Positions 1 through 14,240 are shown, numbered from the stretch's first letter. The stretch is 64,000 bases of DNA from Patagioenas fasciata (GCF_037038585.1 NC_092525.1:18084867-18148866), one strand, 5' to 3'. The notes: generated by a model not told the origin, from the sequence alone. Program-made: numbers and translations.

Positions 1-1268
1 AAGCAAGCAAAATAGCAAGACATCATTTACATGAATGAGGGGTGAATAAAAGAAGAAACTTAAAAAAACAGAAAACAAACAACCACCAAAACTCAAACAA
101 AACCTCCAGTGTTAATCAAGAACAGAGTTGATTCCAACCCAGAAAAGGGACAGAAAGCTCCAGATGTAATGAGGAAAGGCGCTAAGGGGAAGCAAAACTT
201 GCCACAGTGTTTGCTGGACCACTCCTGCCAAGCCATCCCACAAGAATTTCTACATCCAGCCTTCGGGAGCAAAAAAATTATCAGATGTTTTGCAAAGAAG
301 AGTCCTTTATCTTACACCCTCATTGTTCTAGGAACTGAAGAGGCCAGCAGGCACGGGTGGGGCTATGGGTCCCAACAGATGGGCCAGTCCCACCACAGCA
401 GATGGGGAGATGCAGAGGGACCTGCCCCAACCCCAGATCTGCTTGCACCAAGCAACAGAGCTTTCTCATATTTTGCTTTTTAGCAGCCCCACTTTGTTTT
501 TGCAAAGTCATCCTAATTCTAAACAAAGAATGAGATGGCTCTCTGGTATACCTCCCTTTTCCATGTCTGTACCACGTCTCCCAGTATAGACATCCTACAT
601 CTCACCTGTGTTGCTTTCTCCATATGAAGAACACCAGCCAGGTCAGGTTGGCTTAACATTAACAGCATTCAGGTATATGCAATGGTTTCAGTTCAACAGA
701 TTTCATAATTCTACATTTAAGTATACATTTTTGTAGATATTATATTGCTCTCTAAGACTCCCTGACAAACGTTGCCATTATTCAGGGAGTCATTATTTAA
801 CCAGGGCTTCAAACCATGAATACAACCTCAGTTCGTTTCCCTAGTCACACAGCAACTTCAGCAGAAATCACACTGCTAGAAAAGGAGACTAAGTAGCATA
901 AAAAGCTTATTAAAAAAATCAGAACACAAAATAGAATTTCTCATCTGCTGATCTAGTTATAATCTTTAATAAATAAAATAAATATACATCATGAAAACAA
1001 TAATGGTCATTCATAATGTGAAACAGCCCATAGTATCTCCTAACTGAAAACAATTATTTCAGCTGTCTAAAAATTACGTTGCTGAATTTATTATATTTAT
1101 CTTTCAAACCCTAAGTGGCAAGAAATTAGACTGAACCTCTATTTCAAAAGCAGAGTATGCACTCTTCTGATGAGCTGCTGATTAACAATACCGAGATGAA
1201 CAACATCTGAATGATTTCTGTGTTTGAAAATGCATGCTACAAATTGGTAGCTGAAATTTGTCATCCCT

Positions 1269-1279
1269 CCCCCCCCCCC
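1269..1279. repeat. C11 homopolymer
   Basis: A run of eleven C, unusual in this AT-rich intron and a likely spot for sequencing or length error. Confidence 0.85.
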
Positions 1280-4200
1280 AAATCTCTAAAGGCATCTCAC
1301 CTGTTCAAAGACAACAACAAAGATTACAATGCAGTTGGTTTTTTTTAGTTTCCACAGAGGCACCTTTTCCTCAGTCAGCGGAAGAGCTTTTTCAGCTATT
1401 CCAAGGTATGGGAGACTCTTTTCCAAGTGGTTGGATTCCTGTGGTTTCACATTAAAGCTGTAGATCCTCTGAGTTGCTGCAGAAGGAGTTTTCTGCTGGG
1501 GCTCTCCCAGATCTGCCACTGTTTATCCTGGACTATTCAGAGAAAAAAACCACTACTCCCAGCTCCAGCAAACCTGCACTGCTATGAGCTCCTGTAAGCT
1601 GCTATTTTTAAGAAGCCTTTGCAAAAAAATACTCACTACAGGATAATGAAGGTTGATCTTTTGCTGAGAGCACCAAACACATGCACACATAACATTGAAC
1701 AAAAGTATTATGCAGGTATTGAAGTTAAGTAAAATACTTACTTCTCAGTGTGATACCTTTACACTGACTGAAAAGAGATGTAATTATTTAAAAGACTAAT
1801 TCTTCTAAGTTATACTTGAGTTTGCAGACACACTTGCTGTAGACGGAGCAGCATCACTTGTTCTCCATCTCCTGAATTCCTCTTCTAATCTTAATGGTAC
1901 CACAATATTCAATAACTGTGCTCTTTTGGCCTTTTGAAAATACTCTAATTTATTTCTAAAGTTCAACCTGTTTGTGAAAGTGCTGAGAAGAGGAGCAAGA
2001 ACACCACACAGTGCCAAAGGTTTTGTGGGGGTTTTTTTGCTGGTTGGTTTCTTTAAGACATTACCAAAAGAGAAGAAAGGATGTTATTTTTCTACGAAAA
2101 CTTGGAATCCTTTAACTGAACATTCATGCACTTCTGCAGATTATTAAGACCCAAACATGACAGAGGATTCCATCAGTTTAATGTGGGCTCACCCAGGTGA
2201 CAGTACAACTGTACAACACAACTCTGGGGGACAAAGAGGCTCCAGAAGATGCTGAGCAGAGACTCTCACATCCCGTTCCCATCACCACAATTCTGCAGAC
2301 AAGTACCCTTAACATTAGACTTAATTATTTGTCAAAACATGGAAATAAAGCATCCACCTTCCAAAGGGACCTGCAGCAAGCAGTTACCTTTTACAGCTCA
2401 CTGGTGCGGGCAAGCTGAGATGGAAAAGCACGTGGTGAACAGGGCCAAAACTGTAATGTGTCTTCAAATGCAGATCGCTAATAATGAAAAAAGGCTCGTT
2501 ACCATACCTAGTCATGAAATAACGAGTCTGTGAACTACTTCATCTGAAGTATCCTTTCACACTCCCAGGGATGCAGGAAAACATACAGCCATTAACCACT
2601 CAGTTATCCTCACCTGCCAGGATTGTACAGTCACTCCATACTCGTCAAGTTAAAAGTTTCTTTCCAGATGTTTAGAAAAAGTTCAGGTTTTTAAGGGACT
2701 GTATCAATATGCGATCTTGTTATACGGTTGTCACCTGAGCCTTCAACTCTGGTTGGAAAAACCATGCTTTTCCAAAGAGACTGAGCTTTTAATGTGGTCA
2801 ATGTTATTACTGAAAACTATAGAGGAAAACATGCGAGAAAAATCACAATGCAAAAGACCTGCAAAGCAAAGAGGAAAAAGAAAACAGCTGTTGGGGTGTT
2901 TAGAAACAGCCTGGGTTATTTTCAAAGATCAGTTATTCATCTGAGTTGGTTTTACCCCCAATAGAACCTTCCAAGCCCAGAGAAGAACAGACTGGACTGA
3001 GAACCGCACTGTTCTGCCTGTACAAGACACAATGAAAAATCTCAAAGTGACTGGCATCGGATTTATGTTTTGCAACCTAAAACACACAAGGTAGTTGCTA
3101 CAAACCCACAAGCATGGTCCTGGGACCCTGCACATCCACACAATATGTAACTTATGGTCAACATAACGCAACACCATGAGGACAGGAAGAACAGAGCAGA
3201 CAACAGAATTTGGGAGCAGATTTACACCATAAAAAAAGGAATTTAAACTGAAGGGAACCAGCTTTTCGTGAAAGAAAGAAAAACAAAACAAAACAAAAAA
3301 ACACACCAACAACACAGGAAATTTCTAATGGTGGCATTAATTCCTTTTATGACATCATGTCATTGCCACTTGGGTTGTACCTATTAAAAAGATCAAAAAG
3401 GACTCACGTACACACACGTTAAAATTAAAACAATGACAGAGGCAATTACCATTTTTCATCCCTTCTGTAAATATTATTATAAGCTGCTTTTTCACAAAAC
3501 ATTTACAAACTATGAAGTAAGCTCCACTGCTCCTGATAAATGAATAAAACTTAAACCAATTTCTGTTTCAAAACAGAAGATTTTTTTTTTGACCTTTTTT
3601 TAATCTCAATTCATGTTTAACTTTGTCTAAATAAAATAATTTGGAACCTCAGGAGAAAAGGCTGCTCATTTACTCAAAATAAACCTCTGCTGTGATTTCC
3701 TTCAGAAGATACTACTTAAACCAACTCTCTTATTTAAGCAGCACTCATGCTGATCATGTGTGCAGTGTCATCTTCATTAAAAATAATCAAGAATCCCTAG
3801 GCAGCCATTTGCACTTCAAATTATAAAATCTCAATGTTTCATAGTACTGCAAGGTTTCTTACTATTCATTCATATTTAATTTTTGAGGATGCTTCAGTGC
3901 ACATAAAATATATATCAGTCAAAAAGAGGTGTGCAAATTAGAATGTTTAATATCAGCTTCTTCCTGAAAATAGTTTTTATTTCTTTTTCAGTAAATTGTC
4001 CAGGCTTTCATTTGTTAGTTTATCAAATAATAGAGGTCAGTGAAAAGCCTGTACTTGCTACACGTTATTGTAAAAAAGAAAAAGGAAAAAAAGTATTTTA
4101 CCAAAACCTCCAATTCTTTTAAAGCATTATATAATAATTTTGCTCTTTATGAAGACAAATTGTGCTGAACAGGCATCAAAACATTACTCTGGTGGAAGCA

Positions 4201-5310
4201 GAGCTTCCAGCGTTAAAACCAAGCCCAAAGCAAGGTCAAGCTTTCCAAGCCTAATTTGGTGCAGGAGCCCAACACGATCGACTGGCAAACCTGAAACTGA
4301 ATTAAGGATTTAAGGCTGTACAGAGACCACCCTCCATCTCAGCAACCTAAATAAATTCCCCTTCTTTTGCTTTTCTGTGCAATTATCCAAGTGTTGCACA
4401 TTCATCTGAACACGTGGCAATGACGCAGTAATCCACTTTGGTATCAGGATTAGCAAGTTCAGACACCAAGAAAAACAAAGGCATTAATGCTACTTTGAGT
4501 GTAGACAGAATTGAAGTAGATTAATGCTACTCGAGGAATAAATATTCTTGTTGTCAAACGCAGTTACTACTACAGTGGTATCAGTATTTGACAGCCAGAA
4601 AGCGAAAGAACAGAAAATACAACTTATTGCCCAGCAAATTTTTCATTATGCTGATACTCACAACTTATCTTAATGAATACATTTTATTTTTAACAAATTA
4701 ATAAATTGCTGATACCCACAAATTAACCTGACCTCCCTGTTTCAGCATGTACTCTATATTTTAATTTCCAAAAGCTTTTCATGACACAATTTAAATGTGT
4801 GTTTTCACAGTATAGTTTTCACTACACAGTCTGGGGGCAGACAGACCTACACTGAAAACAGCTTAACGCTTCTGACTCATCTCCTTGCCTTGACTTTAAT
4901 TCTTTCTATGTCTTTTCACTCTTAAATATAACAAGGACACAAGCACAAGGCTAAGGTCACAAAATCGAAAGCATCAGGAAATTTAAAAGTTCAAATTATT
5001 CCAAAGAGTGATGTCTGTCCTAAAATAGATGTGATACAACACAGTAATACAAAGTAATGGCATGAATTTCAGGCTTAGGAAGAAGTCACAGAATATCCAA
5101 CTTCTTAAAAAGAACAATTAAATCTTAAAATTCTGAAAGTCCTATCTCCACGCAAGGCAAAGTCCTTTCTCTAGTGTCTCATAAGACATTAAATGAGGGT
5201 TTTAAGCAATGTGGTGTGGTGTGCTCCTGTTTCTCCCTACACTTGCCAATGAATTAATAATAAGTGGCAATAAGAAGCTACATCTTATGGTGGAGGAATT
5301 ATAGATTTCC

Positions 5311-5327
5311 TTTTTTTTTTTTTTTTT
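5311..5327. repeat. T17 homopolymer
   Basis: An uninterrupted T run in CACHD1 intron 1. Similar intronic runs lie at 6796-6810 (A15), 14934-14946 (A13), 20027-20041 (A15), 20748-20760 (T13) and 22113-22125 (T13). None is attached to a recognisable retroposon. Confidence 0.9.
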
Positions 5328-6886
5328 AAAGTAAAAATGATGATGAAGCAATTATAAAAATATCACCATATATGAAGTAAACACCCCAACTGACACTTGT
5401 CTTTCCACATTTCCAGGTGGAAATCCCATGGATTTCCAGCTTCCCTTGTCGCCCACCCGTTCCCTCCTCCTTCACAACGTGAAGTTTCCAGTATGAGCAT
5501 CATCTAATAAAAACATAAATCATCCGGACAAAAAACGGACAGTGGTATGCGCTCTCTTCCACATGTTAATAATTACGAGGTGGCGACCTTTGCATCAAAC
5601 TACAAAAAAGTGGAACCCTATCCAAATCCTCCCCGAGCATACAGCAGACAGCCCAAACCATCCCAATGCATCATCTCAAGATCAATGACAATTATTGAAC
5701 TTTAAAACACTTCAGGAAGGTATTCTATCTCATAAACATAGCAATCACTAGTTCCTTATGTTAATTCAGTATTTTTTCATATATTTGCGCTCAATTTTCA
5801 CCTACTCACAACCATGAGTTACTATTGATATAAAAGTTATTTGAAAGGCCAACACCTTCCTGCTCCTCTACTCACCCAAAGCAGCAAGGACACAGAGGTT
5901 TCCTTCAAAGCATGAAAATCAGAGCAAAACCTTAACAATTCTTTGCAAAGCATCACATGACAAAATGTAACAATGACAAGGAGTTCGATTTTATTTCATT
6001 ACACTAGATATAGGGAACGGAACACAGAATCATTTCCAGATGGTGTCCTGGCTTGGTTTGGTTTGTCAGCTCATCAGGGTATGGGAAGGTTTAGTTGCTT
6101 GATCCTGGAGCACTAACAATTGGTTTTTTCCAAACCAAAATTAAATATGTACCTTCCTCCTATCCTCCCTAACTTTTTATCATGCTACTACACACCCCTC
6201 CTTGCTCAGCTCCCCTAAAGTTATCAGCAAAGTTTCTGGTTTAGCTTTGCTTGTACAAAATGCAGCCCACTGCACAGCACGGAGAAAAGAAGCCATAGCA
6301 TCAATGACCTATAGTATCTTCGGTTTTTATTTGCAAAGAGATGCAGTCGTCTTTAATCTGGATAATTAGAAAGGTAATTTCAGCTGTAACATCTGTCCCC
6401 TACTCTAATCTGTTATTTCACGAGGGAAATATCAGTACTCTTATCAAATAACAAAGAAAAAGAATAGGAAACTCATACAATAAAGCTATCAAATGCATAA
6501 AGTGTAGAAGAAACTGGGGGAAACAAGGTTTCTGAATTAGTTTTTCATATGTTTCTTGTTGGAAGAGTGGACAAAATAAGATGAGTAATTTCTACACTGT
6601 CAATGCCATTTTAAGTTTACAACTTGCAAAGTTAGTTTTACTCCAAGAGTTTGGCACATCCTGGTCAAGCATCAAAACAGACCAGAAAGATGGATGGAGG
6701 AAAACAAACAAAACCCCAAACCAAGCAACAACAACAACACAACTCTGCAAGATTCAACTGCTGATAAAGCCCTGATGTAAACATATATATTAGTTAAAAA
6801 AAAAAAAAAAGACATACCTGGGATACTGGGTCCTCAGCATCGACTGTTTTGCACCACTGACTTGCCCCTACCATGCTGAAACAGGA

Positions 6887-6915
6887 GAGATACATCCAAT
6901 AAAGGGATGTATCTC
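6887..6915. repeat. Perfect 11-bp inverted repeat with AATAAAG loop
   Basis: GAGATACATCC (6887-6897) and GGATGTATCTC (6905-6915) are exact reverse complements around a 7-base AATAAAG loop. The stem is too short for a microRNA precursor. AATAAA in the loop reads as a poly(A) signal only on the + strand, antisense to CACHD1. Confidence 0.8.
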
Positions 6916-9360
6916 CCAATGTGAAGTCTGAATTCTGTCTTTAAGCCTGGGATGATAACCCTTCATAACGCAGCATTTCTTTGTGATTTACCAAGACAAA
7001 GTTCTGCCTGGAAAACATTTCACAGGGTTCACCAAATCATTTCCCCCGTTGTTCTCTATGTCACAAGTAATCTCGCATCTTTTTTTTCTGATAACATCAC
7101 AGACAAAAGTGTTTTAGAAATTCAAAATGCCACTGGTCAATCCAAGTTATGCCAAAACACCACAAAATACTATTTTTAACTGTTTCATGTTAAATTCCAG
7201 ATGAAAAGCTATGGATGGGTAGTTTGGGGAAGGCTGCATAAGCAAAGGATTTGACAATATTTTAAAATAACTTTCTCATTAAGAGCTCTATATTTCTACA
7301 ATGTCAGGTAGGGCATCCCTGAGATGCAGTGAGGTTACTCAATACCGGGTGTATTTTCCAACGTATGTATCTATGACATGTCCACCAACAGTCTATCTAA
7401 AAATAAAACTCTGCTACCAGGCCTAGGGGTCTAGTTACATCTCTCTTTGTGTATTAAATGATAATAACCAAACCCTCCAATTCGTGTTTTGTGAACAATT
7501 TTAGATCTGTTTTGTCACTGTACGCGCTTCACTCTGGTACAACCCATCCCACTCAATGATTATGAAGTTCAGTCTCTAGCAGGGCAAGGAGGCACCTCCT
7601 AGGAACACAATTTTCATCACCAAACAGATGAGAACGAGCCTCTGAAAGACAAATTCTTTGAGACTGACATGCAGTGATGACCCATATTTAAAACTGGCAA
7701 GTTTTAAACCACAATTATTCCTTACCGCAAATGGTGTAGTTATATATATGTGACATCCAAAATATCCACCTCAGCACTTCTGCTATGCCGGCACCTCTGT
7801 TTGCTGGGGTTGCGCTGAACCCCTGCAATCCCAGGGATCCATTTCAAGGATCTGGTTTATGCTAGAGCCCACAAATAGCTGCGCTAACACAACTATTAGC
7901 AAGGCAAACGGCCAAGGAAGAAACATCTGAAGTTCTTCAGCAGCAACACCAAACCCACGTGGTACAGAGCGATGTTGTCAGTGCCTGAGGGATGCCAAGG
8001 GTTCAATACAGAACCGACCACTGCATATCCAGTACTAATCCCTCAGTAACTACCACAGAGCTGCCAGCATTGTGGCAAAGTAGTAGGTTCCACCCCAAAT
8101 TTGCTGCATGAAGAGATAAGCTGGGCTGCAATGGAGGTGGCACGGTGCAATCTGACGTTCAGAAACCAAGATAACGCAGCTGGACATACAGGGATTCAGA
8201 AATCACCACACAGCATGTTGCAAGAAAGGTGACTGCTAAAAACAACACTTACCAAGCAGTACAGCTGATGAAATATAAAGTCCATCAGGCAGTTTTTAAG
8301 CCTAATGCTCATTTACTCATTGCTTTGTGCGTCACTGGAAGCATAAAGACCCTTCCAATGTAAATCAGTCACATTTGCAACCCCCTGGAGGCACTTAGAC
8401 CATTACAGTAACGCAGACCAGTACTAGTGAAAATGAGACCAGAGTTCCCATGTTTTTCTCTCAACTTTATCCTCCCCGTAGCTAAACTGCGTCATGCTTA
8501 ATCTCCAATTTATTTGCTGTACAGCCTCCTGAATTGCTGCATTTAAGACAAACACCCTTATTAAGTAGTTATTGTTCCACCTGTTCTTAAGATAGACGTT
8601 AAAAAAGGTGCAAAAAAATATTCCATATTTCCTGCCTGCTAAACATTTTCCAGCTAAAGTACTCATGAGAATAAATGCATTTTAGCAGGGCTCTGGCAAC
8701 AGCATCTATGTGAAACATTTTTCTTTACCATTGAATTTCAAAATTAAAATTGAATTGCTGCTTCTGGAACACCTTGCTACCACTTTTCATTTCCAGGTTG
8801 ATTTTTTTTTAATCTCAGATGAAACAGATTTGTTACAAAAAAGGGATGGGGAAAGAAGGATGATCCCCAGGACTGTCACAACTGCAGGGGGACATGCTGC
8901 CCTCTGCGTCCCACGTACAACAGGAGATGGACTTTATTTCAGCCTTTCACAATGCACAGGTAATGACTATTTTCTCAGCAAGATACCTGAATATATACTC
9001 TGAGACCAATATTAAAATTTCAGCCTTTAAAGAAAAATAAAGGGGTGTCTGCCATAAGGAAGCTCTATCCTGACAGCACAAGCTCGAGACTGGATTTCAA
9101 AATTTCAAAGTGCACAGAAATTCCTGCCAGCTGCAGACGCTGTTGTTGGGAAGTGACACTCTTGACACCGCACTGTCACACAGGAGTGACAGCAAACGCC
9201 ATGCCATGTTCATAAATAAATATTTTCCAAATGCTGAAAGCAGGGAACAGCCATCCATTTCTCAAAATTCTCACAAAACACTCACTAAATTTCTCACCGC
9301 AATATCGAAGGTTACATCAGCGGAGAGAGCTGGAAAGAGTCAGTGAAAACCCACCGGGAT

Positions 9361-9660
9361 TATTATACCAGAAAATACTGAAATTGCACGGAGCAGCCGA
9401 CCTCCTGCGAGGAGCGCGATTAGCACGTTAGTTTAATTCCCGCACATCGCCCCAGCCCACCTGCATCCCCGCAGTGTCGGAGCGCGGCCCTTTCTTCCCG
9501 CATTAATTTTACATGCTCCTCTCCGGCAGGCAGGCAGGGAGCTAACGAGCTGCCCCCCGGGCTCAGTCTGCAGAGAAAAACCGGCAGCTCTTGTCTAATA
9601 ACATCTTCATATGAGGAGGCAGAGAAAGCTGCCCAACGCCGAGCAGTCAAGCTGGTTTTG
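9361..9660. promoter_or_regulatory. Intronic CpG-rich patch in CACHD1 intron 1
   Basis: I count about 19 CpG dinucleotides in these 300 bases, with GCGC motifs at 9415-9418 and 9482-9485, while the flanking kilobases have very few. It lies about 17 kb downstream of the main promoter. A 76-codon minus-strand frame (9650-9420) runs through it but resembles no protein I know. It could be an unmethylated intronic enhancer, an alternative promoter or a lncRNA start. Confidence 0.45.
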
Positions 9661-12600
9661 GAGGCTTTTACTTATTTACGTTGAAGCAGGTGTTTCAGAC
9701 ACTAAGCTGCTTCCACATTGCCGCAGCTAGGAGGGCATGATACTGTCCGGAAAATATCTGATATCCATCAGCCAGAGCCACATTCCTCCAGACCCATCTC
9801 CTGTTGGTTGTTTACTGATAGTGCAGCAGATTTTTAGGTTCGTAAACCATTGAAGTCTTTGTGAAAGACTAGCGACTGCTGGCTTAGATAGCTTTCAGTG
9901 GGGAGATCCTAATCTCCTGCATTCAAAATAAAAGGCTTGCTTTGATATTCAGGAGATAAAAAACAAACTATGAAGTACGTCAACCTAAACAGCATATTCT
10001 GCGTAAAAAGTTCAAAAAGAGAAAATGCCACCAGGCCATACCACTAATCAGCTGGAAACACTTCCAGGACCAACAGGGCACCACATGGCCATGGAGAGCA
10101 CACAAGGTCCCAAGACAACAGCGACATCAAAACACTCCTCCTACGACTTTCCCTTCCAGGTATTTCAAAATTTCATGGGAAAACAAAGGTACTCCACACA
10201 CAGTAGCCAGAAGCACATTAGATAAGGCAATTATCTTCTCCACCTGGACAGAAAAAACCTACTGAAGAAGGAGCAAGCCATGAAAATCCACCCAACCCTT
10301 CATGAAAGCCCAGGCTACTCCGCAGGTGGAGGAAAGGATTTGTGTTTGACGGCACGGGTGGGTGCAACCCGCTCAGAGAGCCCAAGGGATGGACCGGAGG
10401 CAAGCAAGATCCTCTCCTAAGCAATATTAAATATCTGTAACACCTACAGATGCTGCAGCAGAAGCAAATACTGCTACTTAGAAACTGCACCCTCATCAGC
10501 CACATCTCGCTCTACCCCTCTACTCACTAGGATTCCTCCAGGACTCATCCCTCAAATCAGAAGTAGATGCTAAGCCCCAGTAGTAACGGCCTCAGAAGTT
10601 TATCAGCTTAAAAACACCCACTTTTAGAGGAGAAATAATTTGTCCAGATGCTTGGGAATTCCCAAACTAAGTGGGACAGCAGAGGGAAAAATGAACAAGG
10701 TAGGACTCTATGACCTGTACTTTCTTTTTCCATTCAGATGATATATATTAATACAGGGAATCTGCACTCAATCCATATTGCACAAAGTCCCAGAAAGTAA
10801 AATAAACTTCATTTTAAACTGTCTAAATATCAAGCTTCATTACCCAAGATTGGAACTATTTATCAAAAACAAAGGTCCCTGCGCTAAGTATTTAACTTTA
10901 CTTTAGATATTTCTCATCTTTGCTGTGCCTTGGAAGGTTGTTGTCCAGCACAGAGACTACACGTACATTAACACCCTGATCAGCATTTCTGTTATCAGCA
11001 GAAGAGATTTCTCAGATTTAAATCTACGTTCCAAAAAGACACATTGCTACATTCTACTTTTGCACTGTGACGTTTTTAACACACACTATGAGAAGAGGAG
11101 CAACAGCAATGCTCAAAAGGCAGGAATTTCATGGACTGCCCTCAGATGAGCTGCAGCAAGAGCAGACGTGGTTGCAGGATGCTCTAACCACTTTTTTTGG
11201 GCAGGAATATAGTGAGCAAAGAAAACAGAAAAATAAATATATGAGCACTTTGCTATTTTCTTGGGATTTGTCTAGACAGAAACAAATACCAACACCACAT
11301 TTTTGCATGAAGCAAGAGGTTCTGTTCTGATTTTATAAATTCAGTATTTATTAACATATTAGTTCCAGTTGATTTTTATTTTAAATACAAGTACTCCCAA
11401 AAAAGCCACATTTATCCTTTCAAAGATTCTTAATTTTCCTTGCACTAAGGTACTACTATATTTCCTTGCCCTTGGAGAGTTTTATCTGAGATTATACATA
11501 TGTACCAAAACACAGCTGTTTCACTTCTTTCCTCCATATTTTTTTTTTTTCCCACATAGAAAAACCTGCCTCTATCAACCACCCAATTAGCTGCTCACTA
11601 TCAAAAGACTGCCTGGGCCTTTCATCTTCTCAAAAACTGGATTCAAGTGAGAGGGTGTCATGGAAACTGTGTCTCAGGTCATTTCCTGTTTCAGTTTTCA
11701 GTCACCAAAAATAAAATAGTAATAACAATAATACCGGGGTTTGTTCTGATTTAAAACAAAACAAACAAAACATCTTGCTATCCCAGTCTGCAAAGCATTC
11801 AGTAACTACTAAAAAAATCTATTATTTTTCATGAGAAATGTTCATCTGGCAAACTAGGAACCTGATTTTCATTTAAATGTTCAACTAACTTTCCCCTAAA
11901 GAAAGTGAAGATCAAATATGAAGAACACAAAACCTGCACCAAGTATGCAATGAAACGAATGAACTTTTTCTGTTTCAATAAAAAACACACTAGCTTTCTA
12001 GCCTTTTTTGTAGTTCACAGTACTACTGTGCAGCATACATTCTGTGTGTTTCTCTAAATATTTCACTAAGCCAGTAGGATAGAAAAGTGTTAGATAATTA
12101 CAGAGAGAATTGCTGTCAAACCACAGAAAGTTCAGGTGCTCTATCTATTCCAACTACTTAGAAATTAACAATCACAATTACCTCTTGGTTTTGCAAAAAA
12201 GTTCAACGCTTGCTGAATTTCACTGTTACAGAAGAGTTGCATTGACAGGTAAAGCCACAAAAAAAACTGATGAAAGACACCAAATTCACTAATTTCAACC
12301 AGCTGCTTGTGGTTAGCAGTAACGCCACATTTGTGCAACAAGCCTGTGTGAGTGGCAGCTGAAACACATTGGTTTAGAAGCTCTTAGAAAGGGATTCTGC
12401 CTTCATCCAAAAATTAACAGTCTCATTGTTCGGTTGGTTTTATACAGTGAAACGTGACGTGCTGGGGCTGCTGGCAAAAGGTGTGATTTCTTTCAAAAAG
12501 CTTATTTCAGTTCTTAAGATGAAATTCTCATCACAACACCACCAATGTATAATATCTCGGTTTATCCTGACACAAGAACTGCTTTCACATGATACAGGAG

Positions 12601-12973
12601 CACAGGGAGGGCCCAGCCCACTGCCAGTCACCCCGATCCACATTCACTTTAACCTTGGCCATGCATCTTCCTCTTGCAACATCTTTCAATTTAATACCTC
12701 TATCTCTCTTTGAAGGCACCTGGGTGTAACCCAGTCCTCAGCTTTCAATCTCAGCCATCACGCAACCAGCTGCTTTACCCTTTGGGGGAACCTGCAGATG
12801 CTCAACTCAAACCAGACACAGACCAACTTCTGCTCTTCCTTGACACAATGGAGTCTTCAACTGTGGCTGCATCTGAAAAACCATCGGCAAATAAAAGGAA
12901 TCAGATGAGGACAGGCGGCTGAGATCCAAGGCACGAAGCAGAGGTGAGGTACACCACAAGAGTTCTCACCATC
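9661..12973. other. Intron 1 segment without genes
   Basis: Unique AT-rich DNA between the first CpG patch and the CR1 at 12974. No exon-like frame with splice signals or recognisable protein was seen. Confidence 0.65.
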
Positions 12974-13140
12974 ACAGAATCATTTTGGTTGGAAGAGACC
13001 CTCAAGATCATCAAGTCCAACTGTTAACTCAACCCTGGCGCTAACCCAGGGATGGTGACTCCACCACTGCCCTGGGCAGCCTGTTCCAATGCCCGACAGC
13101 CCTTCCCAGGAAGAAGCTTTTCCTAATATCCAATCTAATA
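12974..13140 (-). mobile_element. CR1 LINE fragment (3' end)
   Basis: It starts with the minus-strand CR1 3' tail (TCACAGAATCATTTTGGTTG on +) and continues through the antisense of the ORF2 C-terminus, which reads [20 protein letters not shown] on the minus strand. Similarity fades after about 13140. It is heavily 5'-truncated and dead. It lies in CACHD1 intron 1 in the sense orientation. Confidence 0.9.
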
Positions 13141-13920
13141 ATATCCATCCACACACATCTGCCTGGAGGTACCCAACCACCAGCAGCCCCCAGCTCTACC
13201 TCATCTGGCTGTTTCCTTAGGTATTTGCACATCAACCAGCAAGAAATCGTACATGGAGTACACCAACCCTTCCCACCAGGGACAGACCACCTGAGCAAAC
13301 CAGAAACCCGACTCCAAAGGACCGCAATCACATCTACCCACAGTTATAGCCCTAATTAAAAGTGTGTAGCAACTCCCCTCCCACTTTTTAAAAAAATTAT
13401 CTTCTCTGAATCTTTACTCAGGTGGTTCAAACTGGAATGCATTTTATGGGGTCCTTGCAAACAGAAATAAGGTGAAGCTCTCTCTGCTTGTAACCCCATG
13501 GAGTACGTGAATTAGCAGCAACTGCAAAAACAAATATTTTTGTCAGAGAACTTCTGGATTTTTCTGAAGTTTAGTTCTTTTGGCTAGTGGAAACTTAATT
13601 AGATATCCACAAGATTCTTGTTCTCATGAAGATGTTTGCCAGGTCAAACCAAACATATCCATGACCTCGCAGCCCTATTTTTTAAGAAATAAAACCATTT
13701 TCTTGCCAAGAATCTGTGGTGAGCCACATACAGAAAAAAATACCAAAGTCCAGCTGAGAGATTAAACAAAAGAGGAAAGATAACACCAGATCTTAGCTTG
13801 GGGGGAAAAAATAAAAATCAAATGCTATTCTGGCAAGCTGCTATTACAGACAAGCCTGATCTGTGGACCAAACCAGAAATAAAAGGACTACGAAAAGTTG
13901 TCTCAATTACCCCAGACTGA

Positions 13921-14240
13921 AGCCACTTTTGTTGCTGCAGCCCCATTTGCGCCGGCCGGGTAGCACAGAGCTCATTGCAAATGCAAAGCCCCAGCTGGGG
14001 GTAGGACGAACTAAACGTGTTAAATGCTCGGCTGGTGTGTGCCCAAACCAATCGTCCCTGCTCAGGGAGCAGGATTCCCTCCCCCACTCCCATCTCGCTC
14101 CCCATTATTCTCCATTCAAGCTGAAAGCGAGAAGGTCTTTTCCTCCGCCGCTCCGTGTCAGCCAGACTTGGGAAGCTCCGCAGGAATTGCTGAGAGATCC
14201 AGAAACGCACAAAAGGCTCCTTCCACAAAGCGCCCTTTCA
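13921..14240. promoter_or_regulatory. Second intronic CpG-rich patch
   Basis: About 15 CpGs occur in 320 bases, including GCGCCGGCCGGG at its left end, against a CpG-poor background. An ATTGCAAAT / ATGCAAAG pair (C/EBP- and octamer-like) sits at 13974-13988. Both strands have open frames of more than 130 codons here, expected from the local lack of A/T-rich stop codons rather than coding. I read it as a candidate regulatory element. Confidence 0.35.

Larger units (their letters stand above)
1..9360. other. Intron 1 segment without genes
   Basis: AT-rich unique DNA. Apart from the hairpin at 6887-6915 and the homopolymer tracts noted separately, I see no repeat family, exon or RNA gene. The largest open frame (minus strand, 3315-2929) is Phe/Val/Leu-rich chance coding through A/T tracts. 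Confidence 0.7.

Noticed and set aside
2929..3315. 128-codon minus frame in intron 1
   Set aside because: Starts in a poly-Lys/Phe A-tract, composition Phe/Val/Leu/Cys-rich, no recognisable family.
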